From positions 1-45,171 of the forward strand of contig JADZCI010000057.1 of NCBI GenBank assembly GCA_020851655.1: 45,171 nucleotides of DNA, in the 5' to 3' direction. This document shows positions 1 through 8,315 of the stretch, piece after piece. The notes under the pieces are model-generated. The model worked only from the letters and a program-made list of their open reading frames with translations, was not told the DNA's origin and searched no databases. Source of the stretch: Bryobacterales bacterium. GTDB taxonomy: Bacteria; Acidobacteriota; Terriglobia; Bryobacterales; Bryobacteraceae. Made by a program: the position numbers and the translations under genes. The first letter of the stretch is position 1; every line of letters starts with the position of its first letter.

Positions 1-83
1 CGGTGGGTCATGCTGAAGACGGTGTGCAGCTCGTTGTTGAACTTAATGACCATGCCCGGACGCAATTGGGTTGCCTGAATCAT
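1..83 (-). CDS. efp: Elongation factor P, N-terminal part (cut by window edge)
   Basis: Reading leftward from an ATG at 83, the first 27 codons give MIQATQLRPGMVIKFNNELH followed by TVFSMTH. This matches the start of elongation factor P, the tRNA-shaped factor that binds ribosomes stalled at consecutive prolines and promotes peptide-bond formation. The early RPG motif and the following short strands belong to the N-terminal KOW-like domain. The remaining roughly 160 codons, including the loop that carries the modified residue in many bacteria, lie outside the window. No strong ribosome binding site is visible upstream. A TGtTAAACT sequence (minus strand, about 99-107) could be an extended -10 element. 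The call rests on a short stretch, but the sequence is characteristic. Confidence 0.75.
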   Translation of the reverse strand, partial: MIQATQLRPGMVIKFNNELHTVFSMTH

Positions 84-175
84 AATTGGGAAACTTTCAG
101 TTTAACAGAGCCTCCAAACCGCCATGCTGGCCGGCGCACCGCATTTCGGGTGTGCGGCGACGCCGCGTCAAACCA
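84..175. other. Short intergenic region upstream of efp
   Basis: This gap lies between the stop of the propeller fragment (176) and the start of efp (83), both on the minus strand. It holds a GC-rich inverted repeat (GCGGCG, one base, CGCCGC, 154-166) and a possible extended -10 element for efp at about 99-107. There is no T-run after the repeat, so a classic intrinsic terminator is not supported. I see no gene in it. Confidence 0.4.
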
Positions 176-691
176 TCACTGGACGATCCACCATTTTGTG
201 CTTCCCAGGTTGAACTCCTCGGCGACTACGTCAACGCGCCCGGAATTCAAGTCCCTGACAACAAGTTCCGAGTTGGCCCATTCACTGATGCGCTGAGCCC
301 TCGAGTACAGCACCCTTCGGCCATCAGGGGACCAGGTTGGAGCGCCGATCAGAGTGTCTGGAATCATCTGGTTCTCTCCCGACCCCAGATCCCTGATAAC
401 GAGTTGGCCTTGGGCCGTTGCGTAACACATGCGATCGCCTGTTGGCGAAAGGACCGGTTGACGCCCTTCGCCAAGGGACGACAGGCGCATGGAAACCCGG
501 TCGAATAGATACAGGGTTGATGCCCGCGAAAACCCAAGCCAACGGCCATCACTGCTCAATGACGGCCGTGAAAATTCTGCCCCTTCCTCCCGCATGATCA
601 CCTGTTGGGTCCGGCCGCGATCTCCCGCGAGGTCCACGACAAAGATTGAATCCTCTTTCCCGAATTCATCATATAGAAGCGCAGATCTCAT
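176..691 (-). CDS. Small WD40/PD40-like beta-propeller fragment protein
   Basis: This frame encodes about 171 residues with repeated TolB/PD40-type propeller signatures: SLSSDGRWLGFS, VLSPTGDRMCYA and TWSPDGRRVLYS, each followed by short strands ending in an aspartate. That is about three or four blades, whereas functional propellers of this type usually have six or seven, so this is probably the C-terminal remnant of a larger protein. The ATG at 691 has no clear ribosome binding site. The frame stays open further upstream, into the promoter and start of the divergent M28 peptidase gene, so the true start is uncertain. In related bacteria such repeats often end serine/threonine kinases, transcriptional regulators or secreted proteins. 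No function can be assigned. Confidence 0.45.
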   Translation of the reverse strand: MRSALLYDEFGKEDSIFVVDLAGDRGRTQQVIMREEGAEFSRPSLSSDGRWLGFSRASTLYLFDRVSMRLSSLGEGRQPVLSPTGDRMCYATAQGQLVIRDLGSGENQMIPDTLIGAPTWSPDGRRVLYSRAQRISEWANSELVVRDLNSGRVDVVAEEFNLGSTKWWIVQ

Positions 692-815
692 CGCGGGCCG
701 ACTTGCGTGGTCCGGAATCCGTCCGTAAGGGTGCGGTTTTTCCCGAGCCGGCGCCGCCAGATATAGACTGGACGCTTGGTGTGCCCGTCGTCTGCGATGT
801 ATTAGGAGAAGCCCG

Positions 816-3299
816 ATGAGATTACGCATTCTTGTGCTGGCCATGGCCTGCGCGCTGCCGGTGCTGCCCGAAGAAAAGATCGACTGGGAGATGAACGCGA
901 GAATCCGGCAGGAAGGCATGAAGAACTCCCAGGTTCTTCGTTCTCTGCACTTCCTGGCGGATGTGTACGGACCCCGGCTGACCGGCTCTCCGAATCTAAA
1001 AGCCGCGCAAGATTGGGCGCTGTCGCAGATGAAAGAGTGGGGCCTCGAGAACGGCCACCTGGAGCCGTGGGATTTCGGCCATGCCGGCTGGCTCAACGAT
1101 CGTTTTGCGATGCACATCGTCTCGCCCGTCAAGGATTCGCTGGTCGGCGAGGTGCTGGCGTGGACGCCGGGAACGAATGGTCCGGTGACAGCCGAGGTGA
1201 TCATCCTGATCCTCCCGGACCGGCCGACGCAGGAGAAACTCACTGCGTTCTTCGAAGGCAACAAGGACAAGGTGAGGGGAAAGATCGTGCTGGCCGGGAA
1301 GCCGCAGGTGGTGCCGGTGGATTTTGCGCCGGCCCCCAAGCGCCTGGACGATGCCGTTGCTCAGGCGCGCTTCAATCCCTCGGGCCCCAATCCGCAAGGG
1401 CCACCCCAGTTTCGACAGCCGCCGCCGCTGCCTCCCGGCGTGCTCGCGTCCGCGCAGGTGACCGAACAACTGGACAGGTTCCTGGTCGAGAATGGCGCCG
1501 TGGCGCGTGTCAACGACGCCGGAATGGCTCATGGGATGGTCCGGGCCTTTAACAACCGCACTTTCGATCTGGCCAAAGCGGTTCCGACGGTCGTGCTTCG
1601 CAACGAAGATTACGGCCGCATCGCGCGGCTGCTAGCCGATAACCGGAAAGTCGAGATCGAACTTGAGATCGCGAATCACACGTACGAGGACGGCAAGACC
1701 GCGTATAACGCTATCGCCGAGCTGCCGGGTTCGGACAAGCGGGATGAAGTGATCATTCTCGGCGCGCACATCGACTCGTGGCACTCGGCCACCGGGGCAA
1801 CCGACAATGCGATCGGCTCGGCCATCATGATGGAGGCGGCGCGCATCCTGAAGGCTGCCGGAGCGAAGCCGCGCCGCACCATACGCGTTGGGCTGTGGAG
1901 CGGGGAAGAGCAGGGGCTGCTCGGTTCGCAGGCATATGTGAAGGAGCACTACGGCACGTTCGAGAACCCAAAGCCGGAATACGCAAAGTTCGCCGGCAAT
2001 TTCAACATTGATTCGGGAACCGGCAGGGCGCGCGGCTTGGGCGTGTTCGGGCCGGATGGCTCCGCGGCCATATTGAGAGAGGCGGTTGAACCCTTCGCCG
2101 ACCTGGGAGTCGCCGGAGTCACGGCATCGAAATCACGGCGTTTGGGCGGTACCGATTCGACGTCGTTCAACCAAGCCGGGCTGCCTGGTATCGGCGTCTG
2201 GCAAGACCCGATTGAGTATTTCGGCACGACCTGGCACACCAACCTCGACACCTACGAACGCATTGTTGAGGACGATGTCAAGAAGGCGGCCGTCGTCATC
2301 GCCGGCGCGGCATATCACCTGGCCATGCGCGATGAGATGCTGCCGCGGTTTCCGGCCGCGGACATGCCGCTTCCGCCCTCCAATACGCTCGCCATCCTGC
2401 ACAAAGGCGGTAGTTCTCTCGGGCTCTACTCGATGCAAGGCGAGTTGCAGACGGCGCTTCCCGTAGGTCCGCATCCGCACGAAATGGTGGTCTCAAAAGA
2501 TGGACGCTTCCTTTACACCACCGACAACGGAACGATGAAGATCGAACAGGCGGGGCAGGGAGGCAATACCGTCTCGATCGTCGACCTGCAAGCCAGGAAG
2601 AAGGTGGGTGAAATTAATCTGGGCGAGTTCCGGCGGCCGCACGGCATCGCCCTCGACCCGGCGACGGGGCGTCTCGCCGTCAGCACCGAACTCCCGGACC
2701 GGCTGCTGATCATCGATCCGGCAGCGCGAAAAGTGATCAGGACGTACGAGACCAAGGGCAAGACGTCGCACATGGTGACGTTCGGTCCGGGCGCGAAATA
2801 CGCCTACGTCAGCAATTCAAACTCCGCCAACGTCTCGGCCATCAACCTGGAAACGGGCGAGGTGAAGTTGATCCCGGCGGCAGCCCGCCCCGAAGGGAGT
2901 GTCCTGTCACCTGACGGCAAGTTTCTGTACGTGTGCAACCGCGAAGGCCAGTCCATCACGATTATCGATACGTCGAAGAACGAGGCTGCCGGGCGGATCG
3001 AGACGGGGAAAGGTCCTGTGCGAGCCGGGATCACGCCTGATGGCAAGACGCTGATCTACGCCGCGATGCACGACAAGACCATGGAATTTGCCGACATCGC
3101 GACCCGGAAGGTGACCGGCAGTGTTCCACTCAGTGGTACGCCGGTGTCGCTGCGCATCACGCCGGACGGAACGCTGGCGTTCGCGTCCGGCGAGGAGCAG
3201 GACACGACGTTCGTGGTGTCGATTGCCGAAAGGAAGGTGACGCGGGAGATCAGGACCGCCAAGGGGTTGGCGCCAGACGCCGTGATCGCGCTGCCCTAG
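816..3299 (+). CDS. Secreted M28 zinc aminopeptidase fused to a YncE-like beta-propeller
   Basis: This 827-residue protein starts at ATG 816 behind AGGAGA at 804-809. Residues 1-18 look like a signal peptide, so it should act outside the cytoplasm. An M28 metallopeptidase region spans roughly 40-505. It has candidate zinc ligands H318 in GAHIDSW, D330 in ATDN, E364/E365 in WSGEEQG, D399 in NIDSG and H474 in WHTNLD, and a PA-like insertion around 100-290 that includes a proline-rich loop. From about 520 to the end there are repeated YVTN/YncE-type propeller blades, for example [11 protein letters not shown] and [12 protein letters not shown]28 enzymes usually remove amino acids from peptide N-termini. 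The propeller could bind substrate or the cell surface (inference). Its 3' end almost touches the convergent rhaM gene. Confidence 0.88.
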   Translation: MRLRILVLAMACALPVLPEEKIDWEMNARIRQEGMKNSQVLRSLHFLADVYGPRLTGSPNLKAAQDWALSQMKEWGLENGHLEPWDFGHAGWLNDRFAMHIVSPVKDSLVGEVLAWTPGTNGPVTAEVIILILPDRPTQEKLTAFFEGNKDKVRGKIVLAGKPQVVPVDFAPAPKRLDDAVAQARFNPSGPNPQGPPQFRQPPPLPPGVLASAQVTEQLDRFLVENGAVARVNDAGMAHGMVRAFNNRTFDLAKAVPTVVLRNEDYGRIARLLADNRKVEIELEIANHTYEDGKTAYNAIAELPGSDKRDEVIILGAHIDSWHSATGATDNAIGSAIMMEAARILKAAGAKPRRTIRVGLWSGEEQGLLGSQAYVKEHYGTFENPKPEYAKFAGNFNIDSGTGRARGLGVFGPDGSAAILREAVEPFADLGVAGVTASKSRRLGGTDSTSFNQAGLPGIGVWQDPIEYFGTTWHTNLDTYERIVEDDVKKAAVVIAGAAYHLAMRDEMLPRFPAADMPLPPSNTLAILHKGGSSLGLYSMQGELQTALPVGPHPHEMVVSKDGRFLYTTDNGTMKIEQAGQGGNTVSIVDLQARKKVGEINLGEFRRPHGIALDPATGRLAVSTELPDRLLIIDPAARKVIRTYETKGKTSHMVTFGPGAKYAYVSNSNSANVSAINLETGEVKLIPAAARPEGSVLSPDGKFLYVCNREGQSITIIDTSKNEAAGRIETGKGPVRAGITPDGKTLIYAAMHDKTMEFADIATRKVTGSVPLSGTPVSLRITPDGTLAFASGEEQDTTFVVSIAERKVTREIRTAKGLAPDAVIALP

Positions 3300-3301
3300 C
3301 G

Positions 3302-3622
3302 CTAGTCGAGGTGAAAGACTTCCGGGAGCGTGGCCATCTGCTCGTCGGCCTTTTTGCGGTCGCCGCCTTCAAAGAAGCCCGCCATCTCCCGCTGCCAGCG
3401 GGTATTGACTTCTTTGCTGGCCATTCCAGCCAGCGCTTGCTCGAAGTCAAGGGTTTCGAGGTAGCCGACCAGCAGGCCGTCGTCACGCAGAAAAAGGGAG
3501 TAGTTGCGCCACCCAGTCTGGTGGAGCGCCTCCAGCATCTCGGGCCAGACATGCCGGTGGCGCTCCTTGTATTCATCCAAACGATCCTTCTTAACTTGGA
3601 GCAGGAAGCAGACGCGTCGCAT
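3302..3622 (-). CDS. rhaM: L-rhamnose mutarotase
   Basis: The 106-residue protein starting MRRVCFLLQV matches the L-rhamnose mutarotase (RhaM/YiiL, DUF718) family. It interconverts the alpha and beta anomers of L-rhamnose and helps feed rhamnose isomerase. Characteristic features are the YKERHRHVWPEML segment early in the protein, with the histidines and tryptophan typical of the family, and NYSLFLRDDGLLVGYLE in the middle. The length is normal (about 104). The ATG at 3622 lies five bases beyond the stop of the BlaR1-like gene, so the two are probably cotranscribed with the BlaI regulator. No other rhamnose genes occur nearby, so its link to a regulatory pair is odd. It could act on another sugar. 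Confidence 0.85.
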   Translation of the reverse strand: MRRVCFLLQVKKDRLDEYKERHRHVWPEMLEALHQTGWRNYSLFLRDDGLLVGYLETLDFEQALAGMASKEVNTRWQREMAGFFEGGDRKKADEQMATLPEVFHLD

Positions 3623-3627
3623 CAACG

Positions 3628-5178
3628 CTATTTTGCCAGAGTGAAGTTGATCTGTATTTCGGTGATGACTTCGACGGGTTGGCCGTTGAGCAGCGTGGTC
3701 TCCCACTTCCACTGCCTGACGGCTTCGAGGGCGGACTGCACCAGGCGATTATCCACCAGCTTGTTGATTGGTTCCAGGCTGAGCGGATCGCCGTCTTTCG
3801 AGATGATGGTCCGCAGCAGGACGGTGCCTTCAATGCCCTCGGCCTTGGCGTCGACGGGGTACTTGGGGTTGACCCTCTTCAGCATTTTCGCCGCCTGGAC
3901 GTTGCCGCCGATCTTGATGCGAGCCGGCGCGGGCGAGTCCATTGGAATCGGTGTGGGCTTCAGGCTTGAAGCGGGCCGGTCACCGGTCACGGTCAGCGTC
4001 TCCTGAATCTGGCCGATCGCCAGCGTGACCTTGAGGTCCTGCTGTTTGGCGGCCGAGATCTCGACGCCGTCCAGGATCGCGCTGGCGAATCCGCGCGCCT
4101 TGACGGTGACTCTATAGGTTCCTTCAGGCAATGGCGAGAAGGAGAATTCACCGACGTCATTGGTGGTCGTGAACTCGCGGCGGTCCGTGCCGTTGAGAGC
4201 CACGCTGACCGAAGCTTTAGGCACCGCTCCGCCGCTGGCATCCCGGACCACCCCGGTGACTTTGGCGCTGGCGGCGTAAGCCGGAGCGCGAAATGCCGCC
4301 AGAGGCAAGAGAATCACGGCGGCCATTACTGCGATCGAAGTAATCCGTTGCGGTTCGGCGCCGCGGCGGTTACGGTTGGGTTGGAACATCGCTTTGAGGC
4401 GGTTCTCCAGTTCAGAAATACGAGCCATGGGAATCACTCCTTGCGTGACACGGGCTTCCGCGGAAAGCCCGCGCACGATATCTACCAAATGCCCCGCGTA
4501 CGTCGAGGCTTTCTCTCCTTGCACAAGAACTCCGTCATCGCAGGCTTGTTCGCACTCCAGGCGAAGCCGCGATTCCGCCCACCACACGAGCGGATGAAAC
4601 CAATAGACCGCGCACGCCAGGTGAGCGAACGTCTGCGTCAGCAGATCGCGGCGCTGGATGTGCATCGCCTCGTGCGCCAGCACCAGCCGCATGCGTTCCT
4701 CATCCCACCCGGACGCGGACGGGGGCAGCAGAATGACCGGCCGCAGGATGCCGCAGACCATCGGGACGGTTGTGTCCGTGGTGATACGCACATCGTCGCC
4801 GGCAAACGCCCGCGACCGGGCGACGATCTTCCTGGTCCGGATATGGTCCGCCATAGATCTGGCCGTCACCGTCAGCAAACCCAAAGCCCAGACTCCGAGC
4901 AGCACCTGCCAGACCTGCGGCCGGAACGCTCCAGACGCCACAACGTCCAACACGACGCGCTGCGCCGGCGCCGAAGCGGCAAACTTGATAACCGGCTTGG
5001 GGGTCCACTCCGGCAGCGTGAGACTGGCCAGTGGGATGAACAGGGCGCCCGTGAGTCCAAACAGCCAGATCAGGTGCCGGTCGGCGGCGGGCGACCGCTT
5101 CATCAACCACAGCGCACACACCGCCGCGGCGAGAAGCAACACGGTCACTTTGATGATGACGGCTGCTGCAAACGGCAT
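3628..5178 (-). CDS. M56 (BlaR1-like) membrane metallopeptidase with carboxypeptidase-regulatory and TonB domains
   Basis: This 516-residue protein starts with a hydrophobic helix (7-27) followed by further membrane segments (35-55, 90-106). The M56 protease core carries the zinc motif HEAMH at 169-173 and a downstream ECEQACDD segment. Another membrane segment lies near 278-300. The rest is a CarboxypepD_reg-type fold (about 303-395, starting KVTGVVRDASGG) and a TonB C-terminal domain (about 425-516, with NPKYPVDAKAEGIEGTV). BlaR1 proteins sense a signal and cleave a BlaI repressor, and the repressor gene lies just upstream (12-base gap). The penicillin-binding sensor of true BlaR1 is absent and replaced by the TonB-type tail, so the signal is probably not a beta-lactam (inference). 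Confidence 0.85.
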   Translation of the reverse strand: MPFAAAVIIKVTVLLLAAAVCALWLMKRSPAADRHLIWLFGLTGALFIPLASLTLPEWTPKPVIKFAASAPAQRVVLDVVASGAFRPQVWQVLLGVWALGLLTVTARSMADHIRTRKIVARSRAFAGDDVRITTDTTVPMVCGILRPVILLPPSASGWDEERMRLVLAHEAMHIQRRDLLTQTFAHLACAVYWFHPLVWWAESRLRLECEQACDDGVLVQGEKASTYAGHLVDIVRGLSAEARVTQGVIPMARISELENRLKAMFQPNRNRRGAEPQRITSIAVMAAVILLPLAAFRAPAYAASAKVTGVVRDASGGAVPKASVSVALNGTDRREFTTTNDVGEFSFSPLPEGTYRVTVKARGFASAILDGVEISAAKQQDLKVTLAIGQIQETLTVTGDRPASSLKPTPIPMDSPAPARIKIGGNVQAAKMLKRVNPKYPVDAKAEGIEGTVLLRTIISKDGDPLSLEPINKLVDNRLVQSALEAVRQWKWETTLLNGQPVEVITEIQINFTLAK

Positions 5179-5190
5179 TCTGATGACCTC

Positions 5191-5574
5191 CTACTTTCCT
5201 TCTTTCCGCGCGCGTTCAATCAGTTCGCTGAGGCCGTCCAGGTCTTGCTGAGAAAGCTGAGTGGACCGGTCATCGAGTAGCGCCGCCGCCGCCTGGGCCG
5301 GCGACCCGCCAAAAAACGTGTCGACAAGGTGCTGCAATGCCGTGCGGCGCGCTTTCGAAGGCGCCAACGTAGGCAGGTAGACGTACCGCAAATCCTCCGC
5401 CTCATGACGGACATGGCCTTTGTCTTCCAGAGTGCGAAGCTGAGCGCGGACCGCCGAGTAGCTGGGCCGGTCGGTCATGTCCTGGTGGATTTCCGCGGCG
5501 GTGGCCTTTCCGCGCCGGAACAGGATGTCCATAATCTGGCGTTCCCGCCGGCTTAGTGGGGCCGGGCCCTTCAT
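5191..5574 (-). CDS. BlaI/MecI-family transcriptional repressor
   Basis: The 127-residue protein has the winged-helix DNA-binding domain of the BlaI/MecI/CopY family in its first 75 residues (LSRRERQIMDILFRRGKATA, then the recognition region SYSAVRAQLRTLEDKGHV). A helical dimerisation region follows, which in this family is cut by the partner protease. The partner M56 protein is encoded immediately downstream. The gene starts at ATG 5574. Upstream is a promoter that overlaps a perfect palindrome (5597-5612), the arrangement expected for an autoregulated repressor. What the system controls besides itself is not visible here. The sodium/solute symporter gene diverges from the same 160-base region and might share regulation (inference). 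Confidence 0.9.
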   Translation of the reverse strand: MKGPAPLSRRERQIMDILFRRGKATAAEIHQDMTDRPSYSAVRAQLRTLEDKGHVRHEAEDLRYVYLPTLAPSKARRTALQHLVDTFFGGSPAQAAAALLDDRSTQLSQQDLDGLSELIERARKEGK

Positions 5575-5596
5575 GGATGCTACCTTTTTACCTTCC

Positions 5597-5612
5597 TGCT
5601 AGAAATCTAGCA
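5597..5612. promoter_or_regulatory. Palindromic operator, probable BlaI binding site
   Basis: TGCTAGA, two bases, TCTAGCA is a perfect inverted repeat with 7-base arms. It lies 22 bases upstream of the blaI start and overlaps the predicted -10 element. BlaI/MecI-family repressors bind dyads of this size at their own promoters, so autorepression is the simplest reading. A single half-site-like TGCTAGA also occurs at 15231, but without its partner. Confidence 0.65.
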
Positions 5613-5632
5613 TTACTTCTTAAGCCTGTCAA
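5604..5632 (-). promoter_or_regulatory. Sigma-70-type promoter of the blaI operon
   Basis: On the minus strand a perfect -35 box TTGACA (5627-5632) is followed after exactly 17 bases by TAGATT (5604-5609) as the -10 box. The palindrome at 5597-5612 covers the -10, so a bound repressor would block RNA polymerase. The transcript would start about 20 bases upstream of the blaI ATG. Confidence 0.6.
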
Positions 5633-5702
5633 TTGAAATTCTCAGCGTCATTTCGTTGAAGTAGACACCACGCGGTGTGGGCGGGTTCCCGGCCGGCTTC
5701 CG

Positions 5703-5708
5703 TATAAT
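5703..5708 (+). promoter_or_regulatory. Possible -10 element for the symporter operon
   Basis: A consensus TATAAT lies 27 bases upstream of the symporter GTG start, in an otherwise GC-rich sequence. No recognisable -35 box lies 16-18 bases further upstream, so an activator or another sigma factor would be needed. The evidence is weak on its own. Confidence 0.3.
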
Positions 5709-5735
5709 GGCGGCTGGCTCTTAGGACAACTCAAA

Positions 5736-7514
5736 GTGCAACTCACCTGGTTGGATTGGGCGGTCGTAGCCCTGTACTTTCTCTTCAACATTGCAATAGG
5801 TTTCTATTACAAGAACCGTGCGGGACAAAGCACTAACGAGTTTTTCTTGTCCGGGCGCAATGTGCCGTGGTGGCTCGCCGGGACATCGATGGTGGCGACC
5901 ACTTTTGCCGCCGACACGCCGCTGGTGGTTACGGGCCTCGTCGCCAACAACGGAATTGCCGGTAATTGGGTCTGGTGGAACTTTGTCGCGGGCGGGATGC
6001 TCACGGTCTTTTTCTATGCCAGGCTCTGGCGGCGTTCCGGGGTGATGACGGACATCGAATTCTCCGAGATCCGCTATGCCGGCAAGCCCGCCGCGCTGCT
6101 ACGCGGATTCCGCGCTGTCTACCTGGGATTACCGGTCAACTGCATCATTCTCGGCTGGGTCAATCTTGCCATGGTCAAGATTCTGCAGTCCGTCCTGGGC
6201 GTTGAAAAGAACGTCGCTCTGCTCATGGTGGTCGGGCTGATCGCGTTCACGTCCTGGATCTCGACGCTAGCGGGGCTCTGGGGGGTTCTGGTGACCGATG
6301 CGTTCCAGTTCGTGGTCAAGATGGCTATGGTGATCGTGCTCGCCGTGGTCGCGGTGAACGCGGTGGGCGGAATGGACGCACTGCTGGAGAAGCTCGCCAG
6401 TGTCGATGCGGCGCGCGGCGCGTCCGGCTCGGCGTCTGGATCCATCCTCGACTTTATACCCGATCTCAACTCAGCCTGGATGCCGCTGATTACGTTCCTG
6501 GTGTATCTGTCGGTGAACTGGTGGGCGACCTGGTATCCGGGCGCCGAACCGGGCGGCGGCGGCTATGTGGCGCAGAGGATGTTCTGCGCCAAGGATGAAA
6601 AGCACTCCCTGCTGGCGACGCTGTGGTTCAACATCGCGCACTACGCGCTGCGCCCGTGGCCGTGGATCCTGGTCGGTCTCGCGTCCGTGGTGCTTTATCC
6701 CAACCTGGCTGACAAAGAGCGGGGATATCTGGAGGTCATGGTCCACCACCTGCCGCCGTATCTGCGGGGACTGATGCTGGCGGCGTTTGCCGCGGCGTAC
6801 ATGTCCACGATCGCGACACAGCTCAATTGGGGCGCCAGTTACCTGGTGAACGACTTCTACCGCCGCTTTCTCAAGCCTGGCGGGCAGGAGCGTCACTATG
6901 TCCACGCATCGCAAATGGCCACCGTGTTGATCACCATCATCTCGGCGTCTGTGACGTGGTACATGGACTCCATAGCCGGAGCGTGGCAATTGCTGTTGTC
7001 CATCGGAGCCGGCACCGGCAGCGTCCTTCTACTCCGCTGGTTCTGGTGGCGGATCAACGCCTGGAGCGAGATCGCGGCCATGGCCGCCAGTTTTATCGTG
7101 TCGGTCTTCTTGCAAAGTGTCTTTCATCTCGACAGCGGCGATCCCCGTCAACTGGCCTACATCATGCTCATCACGGTGGCCGCGTCGACGGTGACCTGGC
7201 TGGCCGCCACATTTATGACCAAGCCGGAACCGGACGACACCTTGACCGCCTTCTACCGCCGCGTCCGCCCATCGGGTGGTTGGGGGCCTGTGGCCCGGCT
7301 GGCGCCCGACGTCAAGATCGTACATGACGGCGGCAGCAATCTGCTGTGCTGGATTTCGGGCTGCGTGATGATCTACGGAGCCTTGTTTGGAACCGGGAAA
7401 ATCCTGCTCAAGCACTACACGCCCGGCATCCTGATGTTGGGCGCCGCCATCGTGGCGGCGTTGGTGATTTACTGGAACCTGAGCCGGCGCGGTTGGAGCG
7501 CCGTGGTTGATTAG
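5736..7514 (+). CDS. Sodium:solute symporter (SSS family)
   Basis: This 592-residue integral membrane protein starts at GTG 5736. Its N-terminus WLDWAVVALYFLFNIAIGFY followed by a charged loop and FFLSGRNVPWWLAGTSMVAT is typical of the SSS family (SglT/PutP-like), whose members use the sodium gradient to import sugars, amino acids or other small molecules. At least twelve hydrophobic segments are present, and the length fits the sugar-transporting branch. The segment ATWYPGAEPGGGGYVAQRM around 270-290 resembles the glucose/galactose-type subgroup. It heads a run that continues with a DUF1080 protein 12 bases downstream, which suggests uptake of a sugar or sugar derivative (inference). The exact substrate cannot be read from the sequence. 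Confidence 0.88.
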   Translation: MQLTWLDWAVVALYFLFNIAIGFYYKNRAGQSTNEFFLSGRNVPWWLAGTSMVATTFAADTPLVVTGLVANNGIAGNWVWWNFVAGGMLTVFFYARLWRRSGVMTDIEFSEIRYAGKPAALLRGFRAVYLGLPVNCIILGWVNLAMVKILQSVLGVEKNVALLMVVGLIAFTSWISTLAGLWGVLVTDAFQFVVKMAMVIVLAVVAVNAVGGMDALLEKLASVDAARGASGSASGSILDFIPDLNSAWMPLITFLVYLSVNWWATWYPGAEPGGGGYVAQRMFCAKDEKHSLLATLWFNIAHYALRPWPWILVGLASVVLYPNLADKERGYLEVMVHHLPPYLRGLMLAAFAAAYMSTIATQLNWGASYLVNDFYRRFLKPGGQERHYVHASQMATVLITIISASVTWYMDSIAGAWQLLLSIGAGTGSVLLLRWFWWRINAWSEIAAMAASFIVSVFLQSVFHLDSGDPRQLAYIMLITVAASTVTWLAATFMTKPEPDDTLTAFYRRVRPSGGWGPVARLAPDVKIVHDGGSNLLCWISGCVMIYGALFGTGKILLKHYTPGILMLGAAIVAALVIYWNLSRRGWSAVVD

Positions 7515-7526
7515 GAGAAGCGTAAA

Positions 7527-8312
7527 GTGAAGATCGTCGTTCTTTTTGCGGCCGTTCTGACCGCGGCGGCGCAGGCGCTGCCGCCGGTTACCGATGGAGA
7601 CATGCACGGTGACCCACCCTATCTGCTTGAGACGGGCTGGACTTCGCTCCTGACTGGAAAGGACGTCTCGGGCTGGCATGGTCAAGACCAGGGGAAACCG
7701 AATGACTGGTACGCGTCCCGGGCGGTCTTCTTTGACCGCTTGCTCGGTCCGACCCGGCTTTCGGGCAGGAAGGAGCCGGGTGGCCGCATTCTGAATGGGC
7801 CCACGGGACGCACGGTGAACCTCGTCTCCGACGAGAAGTTCGGCGACATGGAACTGTACATCGAGTGGATGGTCTCCAAGGGCTCGAACTCCGGCGTGTA
7901 CCTGCATGGGTTGTACGAAGTGCAGGTCTTCGACAGTTATGGCAGCGTGCAACCGGTCAGCTCATCCGACGCCGGCGGGATTTACCACCGCTGGATCAAC
8001 GAACAGCCGCAAGGTGGTTCGGCGCCCAGGGTGAATGCGTCGCGTCCGCCGGGGACCTGGCAGAGCTACCAGATCTGGTTCCGGGCGCCGCGCTTTGATG
8101 CCAACGGCAAGAAAACGGAGAACGCGAAATTCCTGCGCGTGCTCTTCAACGGGATTCTGGTGCAGGAGAACGTCGAAGTGGACGGCGGGACGCGCGCGCA
8201 CATGGATCTTTCCGAAGCGGCTCAGAATCCGCTGATGCTTCAGGGCGATCACGGTCCTGTGGCTTACCGCAACATTTACTGGCGACCACTTCGCCCGATC
8301 AAGGAGCGTTAA
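7527..8312 (+). CDS. Secreted DUF1080 (3-keto-disaccharide hydrolase-like) protein
   Basis: The 261-residue protein starts at GTG 7527 with AGGAGA just upstream, 12 bases after the symporter stop. Residues 1-17 form a signal peptide. The remainder matches the DUF1080 fold, a concanavalin-like beta-sandwich found in many Acidobacteria, Planctomycetes and Bacteroidetes. Visible signatures are WTSLLTGKDVSGWHGQDQG near the start, LYIEWMVSKGSNSGVYLHG in the middle, and LQGDHGPVAYRNIYWRPL at the end. Some members hydrolyse 3-keto-glycosides, but most are untested. Its position between a sodium symporter and a cyclase suggests extracytoplasmic processing of a carbohydrate that is then imported (inference). 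Confidence 0.82.
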   Translation: MKIVVLFAAVLTAAAQALPPVTDGDMHGDPPYLLETGWTSLLTGKDVSGWHGQDQGKPNDWYASRAVFFDRLLGPTRLSGRKEPGGRILNGPTGRTVNLVSDEKFGDMELYIEWMVSKGSNSGVYLHGLYEVQVFDSYGSVQPVSSSDAGGIYHRWINEQPQGGSAPRVNASRPPGTWQSYQIWFRAPRFDANGKKTENAKFLRVLFNGILVQENVEVDGGTRAHMDLSEAAQNPLMLQGDHGPVAYRNIYWRPLRPIKER

Positions 8313-8315
8313 GCC

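Noticed and set aside
692-1339. Upstream extension of the propeller fragment into the M28 gene
   Set aside because: Beyond about 830 the frame is antisense to well-supported M28 coding sequence and loses all propeller character.
4348-5280. Plus-strand frame opposite the M56/TonB gene
   Set aside because: It is rich in arginine, histidine and proline without any motif. The minus strand has the HEAMH protease and TonB domains.
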